From: Luteolibacter sp. SL250
GTDB taxonomy: Bacteria; Verrucomicrobiota; Verrucomicrobiia; Verrucomicrobiales; Akkermansiaceae
Assembly (NCBI RefSeq): GCF_026625605.1
Contig: NZ_CP113054.1
Location: 3,968,001 to 4,032,000 of the forward strand
Direction of reading: 5' to 3'
DNA length: 64,000 bases
Positions 18,334 to 27,606 of the stretch are shown here, piece by piece. The position numbers were made by a program, and so were the translations under genes. Positions within the stretch are counted from its first letter, which is position 1, and every line of letters begins with the position of its first letter. Under the pieces are notes generated by a model, which was not told where the DNA came from, did not search any database, and saw only the letters and a list, made by a program, of their open reading frames with translations.

Positions 18334-19305
18334 GTGAAAAGCCCCATCCCTTTTGTCCGCCGGTTTCTTTTCCTTTCGGTGCTTGCCGCCGCGGCACCGG
18401 CCCTCGCGGAGGAGACGGACTTCACCATCGGCCCGGACTACACGGACGCCCCGGAGACCAAGGTCCGGCCCGGCGTCCCCACCGGGGAGGTCCACCAGTT
18501 CGTGATGGAATCGAAGGACAGCGCCATCTACCCCGGCATCGCGAAGAAGCAGCCCGGCGTGGTGCCCTACCAGCGGAAAGTCGCCGTCTATGTCCCGGCG
18601 GGCCACCGCCCCACCAAGGAGATGCCCTTCATCATCGTCCAGGATGGCATGGGCTACAAGGACCTGATGACGCGCGTCCTCGACAACATGATCGCGGAAA
18701 AGCGGCTGCCCGCCATGGTCGCCGTCTTCATCAGCTCCGGCGGCGGCGATTCAAAGGGCAGCCAGCGCGGGCTGGAGTACGACACCGTCAGCGGCACCTA
18801 CACCCGCTTCATCGAGCAGGAGGTCCTGCCGAAGATCAGCAAGGACCACAAAATCCGCTTCACCACCAACCCGGAAGGCCGCGCGACCATGGGCGGCAGT
18901 TCCGGCGGGGCCGCCGCCTTCACCATGGCGTGGTTCCACCCGGAACTCTACCGCCGCGTCCTCACCTACTCCGGCACCTACGTGGACCAGCAGTTCCCGG
19001 AGAACCCGGAGTCCCCCAACGGCGCGTGGGAGTATCATGAAAAGCTCATCCCCGCCGCCGAACGGAAACCCCTCCGGGTCTGGCTGGAAGTCAGCGAAAA
19101 GGACAACGGCTGGGACAAGGAGGAAAAGACCCACCACAACTGGGTGCTGGCCAACCAGCGCATGGCCGCCGCCCTGAAGGCGAAGGGCTATGCCTGCCGC
19201 TACGTCTTCGCCGCAAATGCGGGCCATGTGGACCGCAAGGTGACCCGCCAGACCCTGCCCGCCGCCCTGGAATGGCTCTGGCAGGGCTATCCCGGCACCC
19301 GCTGA
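18334..19305 (+). CDS. Secreted alpha/beta-hydrolase esterase (enterochelin-esterase-like)
   Basis: About 323 residues if translated from the GTG at 18334, which puts a signal peptide (FLFLSVLAAAAPALA) at the start; in-frame ATGs lie farther upstream but would bury it. The mature protein has the Esterase_D/enterochelin esterase layout: KVAVYVPAGHRP, MPFIIVQDGMGYKD, MVAVFISSGGGDSKGSQRG, the nucleophile elbow TMGGSSGGAAAFTMAWFHPE, and a late His in ANAGHVDRKVTRQTL. Proteins of this type in polysaccharide-degrading bacteria often remove acyl groups from plant or algal glycans. It is divergent from the GH32 gene, which may hint at shared carbohydrate use. Confidence 0.82.
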   Translation: MKSPIPFVRRFLFLSVLAAAAPALAEETDFTIGPDYTDAPETKVRPGVPTGEVHQFVMESKDSAIYPGIAKKQPGVVPYQRKVAVYVPAGHRPTKEMPFIIVQDGMGYKDLMTRVLDNMIAEKRLPAMVAVFISSGGGDSKGSQRGLEYDTVSGTYTRFIEQEVLPKISKDHKIRFTTNPEGRATMGGSSGGAAAFTMAWFHPELYRRVLTYSGTYVDQQFPENPESPNGAWEYHEKLIPAAERKPLRVWLEVSEKDNGWDKEEKTHHNWVLANQRMAAALKAKGYACRYVFAANAGHVDRKVTRQTLPAALEWLWQGYPGTR

Positions 19306-19821
19306 CCTCCCCGGGAGGCGGTTCCGACCACCGCGGCCGGCGGATTTTTTCCCGGTACTTTCCCGTTCCGGCCACAATCCACCGACTTTTGCGGGTCATC
19401 GGTGGACTTGTGCTGATGACCCTCCAAGGAGGATTCCACCGTGTACGTGGGGGATTGGCCGGAAATTCCGCCGCCATCCCTCCCTGGGACGCCGGGTCCG
19501 GGTCCGTCCGCCCCCGATGCACGGAGGTGCCGCTGCCCGGCAACCATGCTGGCTGCGGGAAACTGATGCCATGCACACCCGCCGTACATCCGGCGGAACC
19601 GTCGGCCTCCACCCTTATAGGGTCATAAACGGATTCAACCAACCGTGGTTTGATTCGCTCTAACAGTTATGGGATTCATGCAATCTCACGTCTCTCCGGT
19701 TTTATCCGGAAGCATGTGAACAAACACCCGGGAAGCATATTTCGGCATATCTGGCGACCACCACCCCAACGGGTCGCCGGAGATCCCGGCCGGCATGTGC
19801 GACCCACACCCATACACATAC
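19306..19821. other. 515-bp intergenic region with hairpins, no gene
   Basis: No convincing reading frame. A GC-rich stem followed by six T (about 19331-19350) could terminate the esterase gene. A hairpin with arms TCCACCGA (19378-19385) and TCGGTGGA (19399-19406) follows. The short palindrome ACCCTTATAGGGT is at 19611-19623. A GC-rich segment at about 19515-19575 looks structured, but no known riboswitch core could be matched. The region is long for a leader and probably carries the promoter of the PEP-CTERM gene. Confidence 0.4.
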
Positions 19822-20649
19822 ATGAAAACGATAGCAGCAGGCTGCGCCCTTTTCGCAGTCCCCACGCTGGCGTTCAGCCAGTCCATCATCAACTCCACGG
19901 CGTTCTTCAACCCCGACTATGAGGCGCGGCGCCCCGGCGTCGGCGGCATCGTCGCCGTGCAGGTGAACAATAACCTGTACCGTCCCGCCCCGGCCGGACA
20001 AACCAGCGGGAACGTGACCTGGAACCACGGCGCGGGAGGCTTCGCCGAGGCGGGCGTCGCAGTCGTCGGCGGTGTCGAGCTGGCCGCGTATACCGAAACG
20101 ACGGGAGACACCCTGGTGTTCGGCAGGGAACTGGTGGCCAACGGAGTGCTGGCGCTGCTGCAGCCCGCCATCGACGCCGTGGTGGGGGCCAACGTCCTGT
20201 CCACCTGGTCATCCCAGGCCACGGTGACGGGTCTCTCCATCGCCCCGGGCCAGGTCTATGAGGCACGTTTCAATGTCACCTCCGGAACCAACCTTCCCGT
20301 CGATCTGCTGGATTCCCTGACCTTCGGGATCACCAATCCGGAAGTGGACGGGGCGACGGCAGGCGGTTCCCAGCTCCTGGACGTGCTGGGTCTGCTGACC
20401 CTGGGAACGGCGTCCTCGACCGGGGACTACGCCTTCCAGTTCACCTCCAGCGCCGCGCTCAGCTCGCTGACCTTCAGCTTCGACGCATCCTCCGCGGTCA
20501 GCCTCGGGCTGCTCGGCGGCGCGGAAGGCAACCAGAACGTGCTGACCTTCTCCGGCTTCGAGGTGGTCCCCGTCCCGGAACCCAGCTCGCTCGCCCTCGG
20601 CGGCATGGCCGGGGTCGCCCTGCTCATCCGCAGGAAGCGCCGCAGCTAG
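19822..20649 (+). CDS. PEP-CTERM sorting-domain exported protein
   Basis: A 275-residue secreted protein. The signal peptide is KTIAAGCALFAVPTLAFSQS. The C-terminus has the full PEP-CTERM tripartite tag: VPVPEPSSLALGG, a hydrophobic helix (MAGVALLI) and RRKRRS. Such tags are recognised by exosortase (EpsH/XrtA-type), which is not in this window. The body is beta-rich and rich in Thr/Ser/Val, with no recognised catalytic motif. It is likely a surface or exopolysaccharide-associated protein. Confidence 0.85.
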   Translation: MKTIAAGCALFAVPTLAFSQSIINSTAFFNPDYEARRPGVGGIVAVQVNNNLYRPAPAGQTSGNVTWNHGAGGFAEAGVAVVGGVELAAYTETTGDTLVFGRELVANGVLALLQPAIDAVVGANVLSTWSSQATVTGLSIAPGQVYEARFNVTSGTNLPVDLLDSLTFGITNPEVDGATAGGSQLLDVLGLLTLGTASSTGDYAFQFTSSAALSSLTFSFDASSAVSLGLLGGAEGNQNVLTFSGFEVVPVPEPSSLALGGMAGVALLIRRKRRS

Positions 20650-20880
20650 GCCCTGCTCCGGACAACCCGGTTCCGCCCGCCCCTCCATCCGGGAACCATC
20701 CGGCGGGCGGACCAGACATCACCCCATCCGCATATCCCGCGGATGGGACAGGCACCCTTCGCCTTCATCCAAAAGCATAACTCAGAAAGTCATGCATCCA
20801 CTTGTCAGGCGCTCCATGGAAAAGCCATCTCCCGGATCGCCCGCCCATCACTGGATGTGGAACCCAACGCCATCCCTGCC

Positions 20881-21840
20881 ATGAAAACCACCCACCCATC
20901 CGGCATTCCCAGCGCCCGCCCTTTCCGGCTCTGGGTCACCTGCCTGGCCGCCGGCATCACCGCCGCCCCGGCCGCCCTCACGGGCCAGGAGCTGTCCAGA
21001 GACCTCCGCCCCGCCGATGTCCGCCCCCTGGCCTCCGATGACCTCAGGGGCCGGGACGCCCGCCGCTTCGCGGAGATCTCCGTCCCCGGCACCTACGAGG
21101 TCCCGGCCATGAAGGCCGCCCCGCATTTCAGGCGGGAGGACGGGATCTACGCGTCCCAGAACCTGGCCACCCTCGGCATCAGCGAGGCGGCTCCGGTCCG
21201 CGTCGAGGACGTCGTGGATTTCTCCACACTCCGGGAGCCGTCGCCGTTCAGGAAAGCCGCGGTCTCCGCCGGTATCTCCGGCACGGAGGCATCCGCCAGC
21301 AACCTGCCCATGGGGCTGGCCCTCCTGGCCGCCACCTACGGCGCACCGGCAGGCACCCGTGGAACCACCGGCTGCGCTCCGGTGGAGCTCTCCGTCCGCC
21401 AGCGCGTGAAACTCGACCCGGCGAACGTCCTCACCATCGTCCGGGAAGAGATCACCGCCCACGGCGACTGCGCCTGTGAGGTGGTGAAAGCCGCGCTCAC
21501 CGCCACCGGTGCGGACGCCGCGCTCACCGCCAGCATCGTCGAGGTGGCCGCGACCGCCGCCCCGGAGTCCATGCGCATCACCGCCCAGTGCGCCATCGCC
21601 ACCGTGCCGGAGGCCCTCGCGGAAGTGCAGGCCGTGCTGGCCAGGCTGGACCCCGGCAGCGGGGAAAGCGGGCATTCCTCGAAATCCTCCGGAGCGAAGG
21701 CCGCCAAGGAACTTGCCCCGCCGCCCGCCAAAAAGGACGAGGGAGATCTCCTCAACCCCGGCATCCTCTGGATCGCCCCGCATCTGCCCTTCCATCCTCC
21801 GACCTTTGATCCGCCACCCGTCACCCCGGTGAATCCCTGA
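20881..21840 (+). CDS. Exported protein of unknown function
   Basis: A 319-residue protein starting at the ATG at 20881 after a 230-bp gap. The N-terminus is signal-like (RLWVTCLAAGITAAPAALTG). The middle region contains two Cys-bearing Ala-rich helical stretches (around ITAHGDCACEVVKAALTATG and AQCAIATVPEALAEVQAV). The C-terminus is proline-rich (HLPFHPPTFDPPPVTPVNP). No family is recognised. It lies between two PEP-CTERM genes, in the same direction, but has no PEP-CTERM tag itself. Confidence 0.65.
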   Translation: MKTTHPSGIPSARPFRLWVTCLAAGITAAPAALTGQELSRDLRPADVRPLASDDLRGRDARRFAEISVPGTYEVPAMKAAPHFRREDGIYASQNLATLGISEAAPVRVEDVVDFSTLREPSPFRKAAVSAGISGTEASASNLPMGLALLAATYGAPAGTRGTTGCAPVELSVRQRVKLDPANVLTIVREEITAHGDCACEVVKAALTATGADAALTASIVEVAATAAPESMRITAQCAIATVPEALAEVQAVLARLDPGSGESGHSSKSSGAKAAKELAPPPAKKDEGDLLNPGILWIAPHLPFHPPTFDPPPVTPVNP

Positions 21841-22010
21841 GTCCGGACGGAGGAACATTTCCGCCCCTCACCACTCTTCCGGTGTGGGGACGGCCCGGGG
21901 CGCGGTCGGGGGGCTGCGCCCCGGTGATGGTCCGCTGCGCTTATTCAGGCGGATCCCACCCTTTTTTTTGATTTGTCTTCGGGAGGATTTCCCGATGGTA
22001 TCCCGGACAG

Positions 22011-25000
22011 ATGAAACCCTCCCGTCTCCCCGCATGGCTCCGTCGTGCCCTGATGGTGGCCGCATGCGCCACCACCGGCACCACTCCGGCACTGGCAGCC
22101 ACCTGGTATTGGGATGCGGATCCGCTCACCGCCGACCCCCAGCAGGCCAGCGGCACCTGGACCAACGGCGGCAACACCTGGTGGATCGGCGGGGCCAACG
22201 TGCCGTGGGACAATGCGGCGGACCCGGCGAACATCGCCCACTTCGGCACCAGCACGGGCGTGGGTCCCGCGGAGGACTCACGGACGGTCACCATCGACGG
22301 CAACGTCAACGCCGCCGGAGTTTCCTTCAACACCAGCACCTCCGGCTTCGGTTACATCCTGACGGGTGGTTCCCTGTCGCTGGGCAGCGGAGGTTTCATC
22401 GAAGCCGCCGGCGGCCCGGCCACCGATCTGAACCGCCGCCACCAGCTCGACACCGTCATCACCGGGAACAACATCACCCTCAGACGCCTCGTGGTGCAGG
22501 ACATCACCGGCCTCGCCATGCTGCAACTGCGTGGCGCGAACACCTGGACGGGAAATCTCACACTCACCTCCGCGGAGGGGGCCGGACTCTTCGTCGAGGC
22601 CTACAGCGGGGCCGCGCTGAACAACCTGACCACTGTCACCGTGGGGTCGAACGCGGGCATGGTCCTCGCCACCGCGGATGCGTTCACCACGAATTTCTCC
22701 CTCAACGGCACGGGTTCATCAAGCAGGGGCGCCCTCCGCTTCGACGTCAATGGAGGCAGTGTTTCCGGCAACATCACGCTCGCTGGCAGCACCAGCATCG
22801 GCACGCTCAACAACACCGTCACCGCGACCATCTCCGGGAACATCCTCCAGCCCACCTCGACCGCGCGCGCACTGACCATCAACGGCGGCAGCGGCAACAC
22901 CGGCACCCTCATCCTCACCGGGGCGAACAACTATACGGGCCGTACCACCATCGCCAACGGCATCGCGAGCGTTTCCTCCATCAACAGCGTGGCCGGCGGC
23001 ACCGCCACCAGCAACCTGGGCGCGCCCACCACCGCGGCCAACGGCATCATCTACCTGGGCGGCAGCACGAACACCGGACAACTGCTCTACACCGGCGCCG
23101 GGGAAACGACCGACCGCGGCCTCAACCTCGCCGGGACCACCGGCGGCGGCACCATCAACAACAGCGGCAGCGGCCTGCTGAAGTTCACCGGCAACGTCAC
23201 CGCCACCGGCGCGGGCATCAAAACCCTCAACCTCCAGGGCGCGGGTGACGGGGAGATCTCCGGCGTCATTTCCGACAACTCCGCCGCCAACACGACCGGC
23301 GTCACCAAGGCCAGCTCCGGCACGTGGACGCTGTCCGGCGCGAACACCTACAGCGGCAGGACCACTATCGCCAACGGCACCCTCAGCGTTTCCTCCATCA
23401 ACAGCGTGGCGGGCGGCACCGCCAGCAGCAGCCTGGGCGCCCCCATCACGGTGGACAACGGCACCATCTACCTGGGCAGCAGCGGCAGCACCGGACAACT
23501 GCTCTACACCGGCACCGGGGAAACGACCGACCGGGTGATCAACCTCTCCGGAACCACCGGCGGCGGCATCATCACCCAGAACGGCACCGGCTTGCTGAAG
23601 TTCAGCAGCAACCTCACCACCACCGGCAACGGCAGCAAGTCCCTCACCCTCCAGGGCAGCGGCGAGGGCGAATTCGCAGGCATCATTTCCAACAGCACCA
23701 GCGCCACCAGCCTCATCAAGTCCGGCACCGGCACCTGGACGCTGTCCGGAGCGAACACCTACACCGGCAGCACCACGGTGAACGACGGCATCCTGCGGCT
23801 CGCGGGAGTGGGGGTCATCAACTCCGGAACCCTCACCATGAACGGCGGCCAGTTCGACCTGAACGGCACCAGCCAGACCATCACGAACCTGACCGGCACC
23901 GGCGGGGCCGTCACCAACGGCGCGGCCGCCACCAGCTCCACCCTCAATGTCACGGCCGCCTCCGGAAACTACGGCGGCACCCTGGCGGATGGAGCGGGTT
24001 CCCTCAGCTTCACGAAGGGCGGCAGCGGCACCCTCACCCTCAGCGGGGCCAACAGCCACAGCGGGCTCACCACCGTGTCCGCGGGCGTCCTCGTCGTCGG
24101 CCACAACACCGCGCTCGGCACCACGGCGGGCGGTACCACGGTATCCGACGGCGCGCGCGTCACCCTCGCCGACGGCGTGGTGGTCACCGGTGAGGCCATC
24201 ACCATCACCGGCCAGGGCGGGGCGAACGGCGCGCTGCAGGCGTCAGCCAACAGCACCGGCACCTGGAACGGCTCCGTCACCACCACCGGCCCGGAGGCAC
24301 GCATCGGCGCGCAGATCGGCGGCCACCTTATCATCAACGGCAACATCGACGCCTCCGCCCGCAGTGTCATCATCCGCACCAACGGCGACGCATCCACCTC
24401 AGGCGCGGACTTTGACAACACCGCCGTCACCTTCGGCGGGACCTACACCGGCAGTGACATCTTCTTCTACCAGGGCGTGCTGAAGCTCGGCGCGTCCGAC
24501 CGCATCTCGGACACCACGCTCATCACCATGGGCACGTCCTCCACCAACATCCGCCAGAGATTCGACCTGAACGGCTTCAACGATACCATCGCCGGACTGG
24601 CCGTCAGCGGGTCCGCGGCGGGCAGCACCCATGAAGTGACCAACAGCTCCGCCACCCTCAGCACGCTGACGCTGGACTCCGGCACCAACCGGAGCTTCTC
24701 CGGCATCGTCACCGGGAACCTGGCCGTCCGGAAAATGGGGTCGAACACGGTGACCTTCTCCGGCGCCAACACCTACACCGGCACCACCTCCGTCGATGCC
24801 GGTTCCTTCAACGTCTCCGGCCAGGTCACCGGTGGCGGCTCCGTGGTCGTCGCCACCAGCGCCACCTTCAACCTCACCTCCACCGGCACCTTCGTCTTCA
24901 AGATCGGGGACAACGGCGTCAACAACACCATCAGCGGCGCGGGCACCACCAACCTCAACGGCATCGTCCACTTCGACCTCACCACCGCCGCGCTCGCCGA

Positions 25001-25241
25001 AGGAAATTCGTGGGACGTGGTGGATACCTCCGGCTCCACCTCATGGACCGGCGTCCGCATCACCAGCACCTCCGGTGACTTCCAGGACAACGGCGGGATC
25101 TGGACACTGGACACCGGCGGCAGCCTCTGGAGCTTCGACCAGGGCACCGGCGTCCTCTCCTACGTCCCGGAGCCCGGCTCCGCCATGCTGATCCTCACCG
25201 GACTGGCGGGCTACGCCCTGCGCCGCCGCCGCGTGGCCTGA
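22011..25241 (+). CDS. Autotransporter-associated beta-strand repeat protein with PEP-CTERM tag
   Basis: A 1076-residue surface protein. A signal peptide ends at TTPALA, followed by the TWYWDADPLTADPQ opening typical of verrucomicrobial repeat proteins. Many autotransporter-associated beta-strand repeats follow, such as GTWTLSGANTYSGRTTIANG, GTLTLSGANSHSGLTTVSAG and SNTVTFSGANTYTGTTSVDA. The C-terminus is a PEP-CTERM tag (VPEPGSAMLILTGLAGYALR then RRRVA), so it is probably sorted by exosortase rather than acting as a true autotransporter; no beta-barrel translocator is present. The predicted fold is a long right-handed beta-helix. A probable adhesin or matrix protein. Confidence 0.88.
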   Translation: MKPSRLPAWLRRALMVAACATTGTTPALAATWYWDADPLTADPQQASGTWTNGGNTWWIGGANVPWDNAADPANIAHFGTSTGVGPAEDSRTVTIDGNVNAAGVSFNTSTSGFGYILTGGSLSLGSGGFIEAAGGPATDLNRRHQLDTVITGNNITLRRLVVQDITGLAMLQLRGANTWTGNLTLTSAEGAGLFVEAYSGAALNNLTTVTVGSNAGMVLATADAFTTNFSLNGTGSSSRGALRFDVNGGSVSGNITLAGSTSIGTLNNTVTATISGNILQPTSTARALTINGGSGNTGTLILTGANNYTGRTTIANGIASVSSINSVAGGTATSNLGAPTTAANGIIYLGGSTNTGQLLYTGAGETTDRGLNLAGTTGGGTINNSGSGLLKFTGNVTATGAGIKTLNLQGAGDGEISGVISDNSAANTTGVTKASSGTWTLSGANTYSGRTTIANGTLSVSSINSVAGGTASSSLGAPITVDNGTIYLGSSGSTGQLLYTGTGETTDRVINLSGTTGGGIITQNGTGLLKFSSNLTTTGNGSKSLTLQGSGEGEFAGIISNSTSATSLIKSGTGTWTLSGANTYTGSTTVNDGILRLAGVGVINSGTLTMNGGQFDLNGTSQTITNLTGTGGAVTNGAAATSSTLNVTAASGNYGGTLADGAGSLSFTKGGSGTLTLSGANSHSGLTTVSAGVLVVGHNTALGTTAGGTTVSDGARVTLADGVVVTGEAITITGQGGANGALQASANSTGTWNGSVTTTGPEARIGAQIGGHLIINGNIDASARSVIIRTNGDASTSGADFDNTAVTFGGTYTGSDIFFYQGVLKLGASDRISDTTLITMGTSSTNIRQRFDLNGFNDTIAGLAVSGSAAGSTHEVTNSSATLSTLTLDSGTNRSFSGIVTGNLAVRKMGSNTVTFSGANTYTGTTSVDAGSFNVSGQVTGGGSVVVATSATFNLTSTGTFVFKIGDNGVNNTISGAGTTNLNGIVHFDLTTAALAEGNSWDVVDTSGSTSWTGVRITSTSGDFQDNGGIWTLDTGGSLWSFDQGTGVLSYVPEPGSAMLILTGLAGYALRRRRVA
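22910..23743 (+). repeat. Internal tandem duplication of about 417 bp within the beta-strand repeat gene
   Basis: Two consecutive units with an offset of 417 bases (139 codons) encode near-identical segments running through SSINSVAGGTA, STGQLLYTGAGETTDR or TGTGETTDR, and LNLAGTTGGG or INLSGTTGGG. Both DNA and protein are clearly related, with scattered differences. The unit keeps the frame, so the gene can expand or contract by recombination. Confidence 0.8.
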
Positions 25242-25471
25242 CAACCCCGCCTGCGCCTGCCCAGCGCCACCACCGCACCCGCGGCGGCCAGGATGCCGGC
25301 GGCGCCCGCACCGGATACCCCGGTGCTGAGCCCGCCGCCATGCTGCGCGCCCATCAGGTTCGGCCCGCCGAAGTTGTTCGACGTCGCGGAGTGGCCGTAG
25401 CGGACGAAGAAATTGCGGCCGCTGGTATCATTGCTCGCGGTGTAGTCCAGGTTCAGGGCCGTCAGGTCCAA
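25211..25471 (-). pseudogene. Possible remnant of a C-terminally anchored exported protein
   Basis: A minus-strand frame of 86 residues has only TTG as possible start and overlaps the last bases of the convergent repeat-protein gene. It encodes an Asn/Gly-rich stretch ending in a hydrophobic helix followed by an Arg cluster (AGILAAAGAVVALGRRRRG), resembling a surface-sorting tail without the PEP motif. It begins six bases beyond the end of the beta-helix gene in another frame, so it may be the orphaned tail of a lost gene, or of that gene after a frameshift. A chance frame in GC-rich DNA cannot be excluded. Confidence 0.3.
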
Positions 25472-25476
25472 CGGAT

Positions 25477-26898
25477 TCAGCGGCCTGCCGGGGCGAACGC
25501 GCCGGGCACCACCCAGGCCGCCTCCGGCCGTTCCCGCCCCTGTTGGTGGGGCAGGTATTCATTCCCCGGAGCGCCATCTTTCCCCGCGCCATCACCGGGG
25601 CCGAACGCGGTGAGCGGTGAATCCGCACGGGGCCGGAAATCCTGTCCACGAGGGTTGATGAACCCGGGATCCCCGCCGAAGCGCACCCCCACCAGCCCGC
25701 GGTCCCCCACCGCGTCCACGCCCGGACTGAGATGGCAGCGCTCCGGCAGCCAGCAGTGGGCCACCGACAGCTTCCCCGGAGCGCCCAGAAGCTGCAGCCG
25801 CGCGCGGCGTCCGCCCACATGACCCACATTGCGGAAACATTCCACCGACTCCCCCGCGGAGGACAGCCGGAACAGCGTGGTGAGCCCCTCCCGCCGCGAG
25901 ATGATGGTGTTGTGGTGGAAGCGGAGCGTACCACCCCGATACCACTCCTCGTTGCCACTATCCCCACCGTAGTGGACGATCTGGTTGTTGCCGTCACCTT
26001 CCGGCTCGATGAGGACGTTGCCGTGGACTTCCGTCACACGGTAGCGGGGATCCTGGCGGATGCTTTCATGGTCGGATCCGTCCACCAGGTCGAGCTGCCT
26101 GCTCCCCCCTTCCAGCCAGTTGCAGCGCACGATCAGACCGGCGGAGCGGTCCTTCAGGTTGTTGCCGCGGCACCCGGCCCGCAGCGGACCGAACCGGTTG
26201 TACTGGAAGATGATGCCATGGGACGCGGTGTAAGAGTTGTGCTCCGAGATGCTGTTCTCGATGCCGTTCCCATGGATGTGGCAGCCCTCCACAAGGATCT
26301 CCCTCGACCGATGTGAGGTCATCAAGCCGTTGCCGCAGTCCTCCATTACGCAGCCACGGATGGTGATGTACCCGCCATTCTCCACATAGATGGCGGCCGC
26401 CATGCGCGGATACGGCCGGACTCCCCCACGGCCGGTGAAGGTATGGGGCGGGCGCGCCCCGCGGATGTGCAGGTTCTCGATGATGACGTGCGCGGGCACG
26501 ATGTCCGCGGGTTTGTTCGCACCGCCGACCTTGATGACCGCACGCTCCTCCCCCCAGAAATCCAGCTCCGCACGGGTCACCGCGCCGTTGCCCTCGATCA
26601 CCGGCAGCGCCCCCTGCTGGTCCGGCACGCCCTGCACGCGGATGGGCCGGTCCGCCTCACCACGGACACACAGCACCCACTTCGCCCGGTAAGGTTCCTT
26701 CCGCGCGTGGATGCGGACGACATCCCCCGCCTGCAGCGCCTCCCACGGAACCTCCCCCGGCTCGCCCAGCGCCATGCCCGGCCCCACTTCATAGGTCGCG
26801 GCACGCAGGCCGCCGCCCGTCATGCCGGCGCATGCTGAAATCAGGAGGATCATCAGGAAGTGGAGGCTGCCCGTCATACTGAGGAAGTTCCGTTTCAT
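25477..26898 (-). CDS. Lipid-anchored or exported right-handed beta-helix protein
   Basis: A 473-residue protein. The start at 26898 gives a signal sequence (FLMILLISACAGMTGG) containing a Cys that fits a lipobox. The body has the pattern of parallel beta-helix carbohydrate-active proteins. An N-terminal opening (DVVRIHARKEPYRAKWVLCV) is like that of pectate lyase or chondroitinase B relatives. It is followed by repeated turns such as VIIENLHIRGARP, GYITIRGCVMEDCGNGLM, REILVEGCHIHGNG and TLRFHHNTIISRREG. It may act on an acidic polysaccharide, or may be a non-catalytic beta-helix. Confidence 0.75.
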   Translation of the reverse strand: MKRNFLSMTGSLHFLMILLISACAGMTGGGLRAATYEVGPGMALGEPGEVPWEALQAGDVVRIHARKEPYRAKWVLCVRGEADRPIRVQGVPDQQGALPVIEGNGAVTRAELDFWGEERAVIKVGGANKPADIVPAHVIIENLHIRGARPPHTFTGRGGVRPYPRMAAAIYVENGGYITIRGCVMEDCGNGLMTSHRSREILVEGCHIHGNGIENSISEHNSYTASHGIIFQYNRFGPLRAGCRGNNLKDRSAGLIVRCNWLEGGSRQLDLVDGSDHESIRQDPRYRVTEVHGNVLIEPEGDGNNQIVHYGGDSGNEEWYRGGTLRFHHNTIISRREGLTTLFRLSSAGESVECFRNVGHVGGRRARLQLLGAPGKLSVAHCWLPERCHLSPGVDAVGDRGLVGVRFGGDPGFINPRGQDFRPRADSPLTAFGPGDGAGKDGAPGNEYLPHQQGRERPEAAWVVPGAFAPAGR

Positions 26899-27007
26899 CA
26901 CATCGACAGTGTCGGACATTCTCCGGGTGGAGGGCAAGGCTCCCGTCTCCACGCCACGGGGGAGGATTTCATCTATCACATTCATGAATCCATGCGATAG
27001 ATGATGC

Positions 27008-27580
27008 ATGTCCCGCTCCCTCATCCTGCTGACCGCCCTGTCCGCCGCCGCTCTCCTCACCTCCTGCGGCACCAACCGTTCCGCTGCGACCCATCCGCCG
27101 TTGAAGACCGCGCCGAAGGTCTCCACCGACCGCTACCTGGGGAAATGGCATGAGGTCGCCCACTTCCCGCAATGGTTCCAGAAAGGCTGCGTCTCCGCCA
27201 CCGCGGACTACTCCCAGAACAAGGACGGCACCATCGGCGTGCTGAACACCTGCTTCCGCGCGGACGGCAGCCAGCGCACGGTCAGTGGTGTGGCGGAACC
27301 GGTGGACGCGTCCAACAACCGCCTGCGCGTACGCTTTCCCGGCAACTTCTTCGCCCGCCTGGCTCCGGTGCCGGAGGATGGGAACTACTGGATCATCGAC
27401 GTCACCCCGGACTACCGCCATGCCATCGTCGGCACACCGGACCGCCAGTTCCTCTGGTTCCTGTCCCGCTCCCCCACCATCCCGCAGGCACGGTTCGACC
27501 GCATGAAGGCCATCGCCACGGAACAGGGATTCGACCTCGGAAAACTGGTGGTGGACCAGCACACGCGCATCACCCGTTGA
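27008..27580 (+). CDS. blc: Bacterial lipocalin (Blc-like lipoprotein)
   Basis: A 190-residue lipoprotein. The signal sequence SLILLTALSAAALLTSC has a lipobox Cys at about residue 20. The lipocalin signature follows as YLGKWHEVAHFPQWFQKGC, with the conserved Gly-x-Trp. Later come CVSATADYSQNKDGTIGVLN and YWIIDVTPDYRHAIVGTP, which match structurally conserved strands of the Blc family, and LWFLSRSPTIP near the end. Bacterial lipocalins are outer-membrane lipoproteins thought to bind lysophospholipids during envelope stress. The length is normal for the family. Confidence 0.9.
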   Translation: MSRSLILLTALSAAALLTSCGTNRSAATHPPLKTAPKVSTDRYLGKWHEVAHFPQWFQKGCVSATADYSQNKDGTIGVLNTCFRADGSQRTVSGVAEPVDASNNRLRVRFPGNFFARLAPVPEDGNYWIIDVTPDYRHAIVGTPDRQFLWFLSRSPTIPQARFDRMKAIATEQGFDLGKLVVDQHTRITR

Positions 27581-27606
27581 TGGTGGCCGGATGCGCCGTG
27601 GATGTT

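Noticed and set aside
19515..19575. SAM- or cobalamin-riboswitch-like string (CCCGGCAACC) upstream of the PEP-CTERM gene
   Set aside because: The conserved cores of SAM-I, SAM-IV and cobalamin aptamers could not be placed in the right order; only a short match remains.
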